Shown here one piece after another: positions 6,231-6,518 of a DNA stretch of 6,518 nucleotides. The notes beneath the pieces are model-generated. The model made no database searches. It was not told where the DNA came from and saw only the letters and a program-made list of their open reading frames with translations. The translations under genes were made by a program, and so were the position numbers. How positions within the stretch are numbered: the stretch's first letter is position 1; each line of letters begins with the position of its first letter. Origin of the DNA: Geoglobus sp. (GTDB lineage Archaea; Halobacteriota; Archaeoglobi; Archaeoglobales; Archaeoglobaceae); NCBI GenBank assembly GCA_027019885.1, contig JALUWC010000509.1:1-6518 (forward strand). Reading direction: 5' to 3'.

Positions 6231-6238
6231 ATATAAAA
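6231..6238 (-). promoter_or_regulatory. TATA box of the GGGPS gene
   Basis: On the minus strand TTTTATAT sits in a longer AT-rich block (6222-6240). Its centre is about 28 bases upstream of the GGGPS ATG, so transcription should begin one or two bases before it and the mRNA would be essentially leaderless. The 47-base spacer to the preceding gene otherwise holds nothing I can name. This is the likely main promoter of the lipid gene pair and of anything transcribed with it. Confidence 0.55.
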
Positions 6239-6253
6239 TCTTTGGAATGCCTC

Positions 6254-6518
6254 TCAGATAAACTCGTCCTTGGATTTTATTGCCAGGTCTTTGATCAGAA
6301 GACCTTCTGTGAACATTATTCCGATCCTGTCTGTCAGGTTCTGAAGGGCAGAGTGCTCTATCTCAAACAAGTATCTGTTGGGATGTTCATAAGTTTTCTT
6401 TATACTCACAGTGATGTCATACATACTCTTTTGATAGACATCAACAGGCGGATCTGCTATTCCGATCTGGCAGAAGTTTATCAGGGTTATGTCATGCGGG
6501 AGCAGATCAAGCATTATC
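6254..6518 (-). CDS. C-terminal fragment, possibly Gfo/Idh/MocA-like oxidoreductase
   Basis: The frame remains open to the right edge (an Ile codon precedes the ATG at 6514), so this is probably the end of a longer leftward gene rather than an 86-residue protein. The pattern fits the C-terminal substrate domain of Gfo/Idh/MocA NAD(P)-dependent dehydrogenases: [12 protein letters not shown] resembles their conserved 'D..pHDI..l' helix. After it come [19 protein letters not shown] strands, [17 protein letters not shown], and EGLLIKDL, like the family's 'R.i.i.G.eG.l..D' stretch. It ends sooner after that motif than most members, which weakens the call. There is no membrane segment. A standalone small protein of unknown function is the alternative. 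It runs in the same direction as GGGPS, 47 bases away with a promoter between them. Confidence 0.5.
   Translation of the reverse strand, partial: IMLDLLPHDITLINFCQIGIADPPVDVYQKSMYDITVSIKKTYEHPNRYLFEIEHSALQNLTDRIGIMFTEGLLIKDLAIKSKDEFI

Noticed and set aside
1..6518. CRISPR array, tRNA or rRNA, insertion sequence or attachment site
   Set aside because: I saw no regularly spaced repeats, no tRNA-like cloverleaf with CCA or T-loop signature, no transposase motifs and no long inverted repeats; coding density is nearly complete.

Overview
The window looks like ordinary chromosome from a hyperthermophilic euryarchaeon, most likely of the Archaeoglobales (Archaeoglobus/Ferroglobus/Geoglobus type). 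The main reason is a complete archaeal ether-lipid gene pair: geranylgeranylglyceryl phosphate synthase (GGGPS), whose sequence resembles the Archaeoglobus enzyme as I remember it, and a UbiA-family digeranylgeranylglyceryl phosphate synthase. TATA boxes lying about 26 bases upstream of several start codons, tight ATGA gene overlaps, and a DUF2148 Fe-S protein also fit an archaeon. The genus is an inference.

Layout, left to right. Bases 2-1315 (+) are a DHA2-type major facilitator exporter that is cut by the left edge; its frame stays open to the first bases, so no start codon is in view. Bases 1348-1569 (+) are a small, basic, helical protein of unknown function. Its 3' end overlaps by 44 bases the 3' end of a convergent, membrane-bound, orphan histidine kinase (1526-3073, -). 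After a 54-base gap with a TATA box comes a leftward block: NOL1/NOP2/Sun-type RNA m5C methyltransferase (3128-4084), DUF2148 Fe-S protein (4081-4620), UbiA-family prenyltransferase (4678-5520) and GGGPS (5517-6206). At the right edge (6254-6518, -) is the C-terminal end of another leftward gene, perhaps a Gfo/Idh/MocA-like oxidoreductase.

How the genes work together. GGGPS makes the first ether bond of the archaeal membrane lipid and the UbiA enzyme makes the second. Their genes overlap by ATGA, so they are probably translationally coupled. The DUF2148 and methyltransferase genes also overlap by ATGA and follow the lipid genes after 57 bases. That gap holds an apparent internal promoter and a strong Shine-Dalgarno sequence, and I see no obvious terminator before it. 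All four could be one operon with an internal promoter. The kinase and the small ORF each appear to have their own promoter.

No gene-free stretch exceeds 60 bases. I see no rRNA, tRNA, CRISPR array, insertion sequence or long repeat. I do not see a clear new multi-gene system. The most interesting points are the Fe-S protein/RNA methyltransferase coupling, the convergent small-ORF/kinase overlap, and the mixture of leaderless and Shine-Dalgarno starts.
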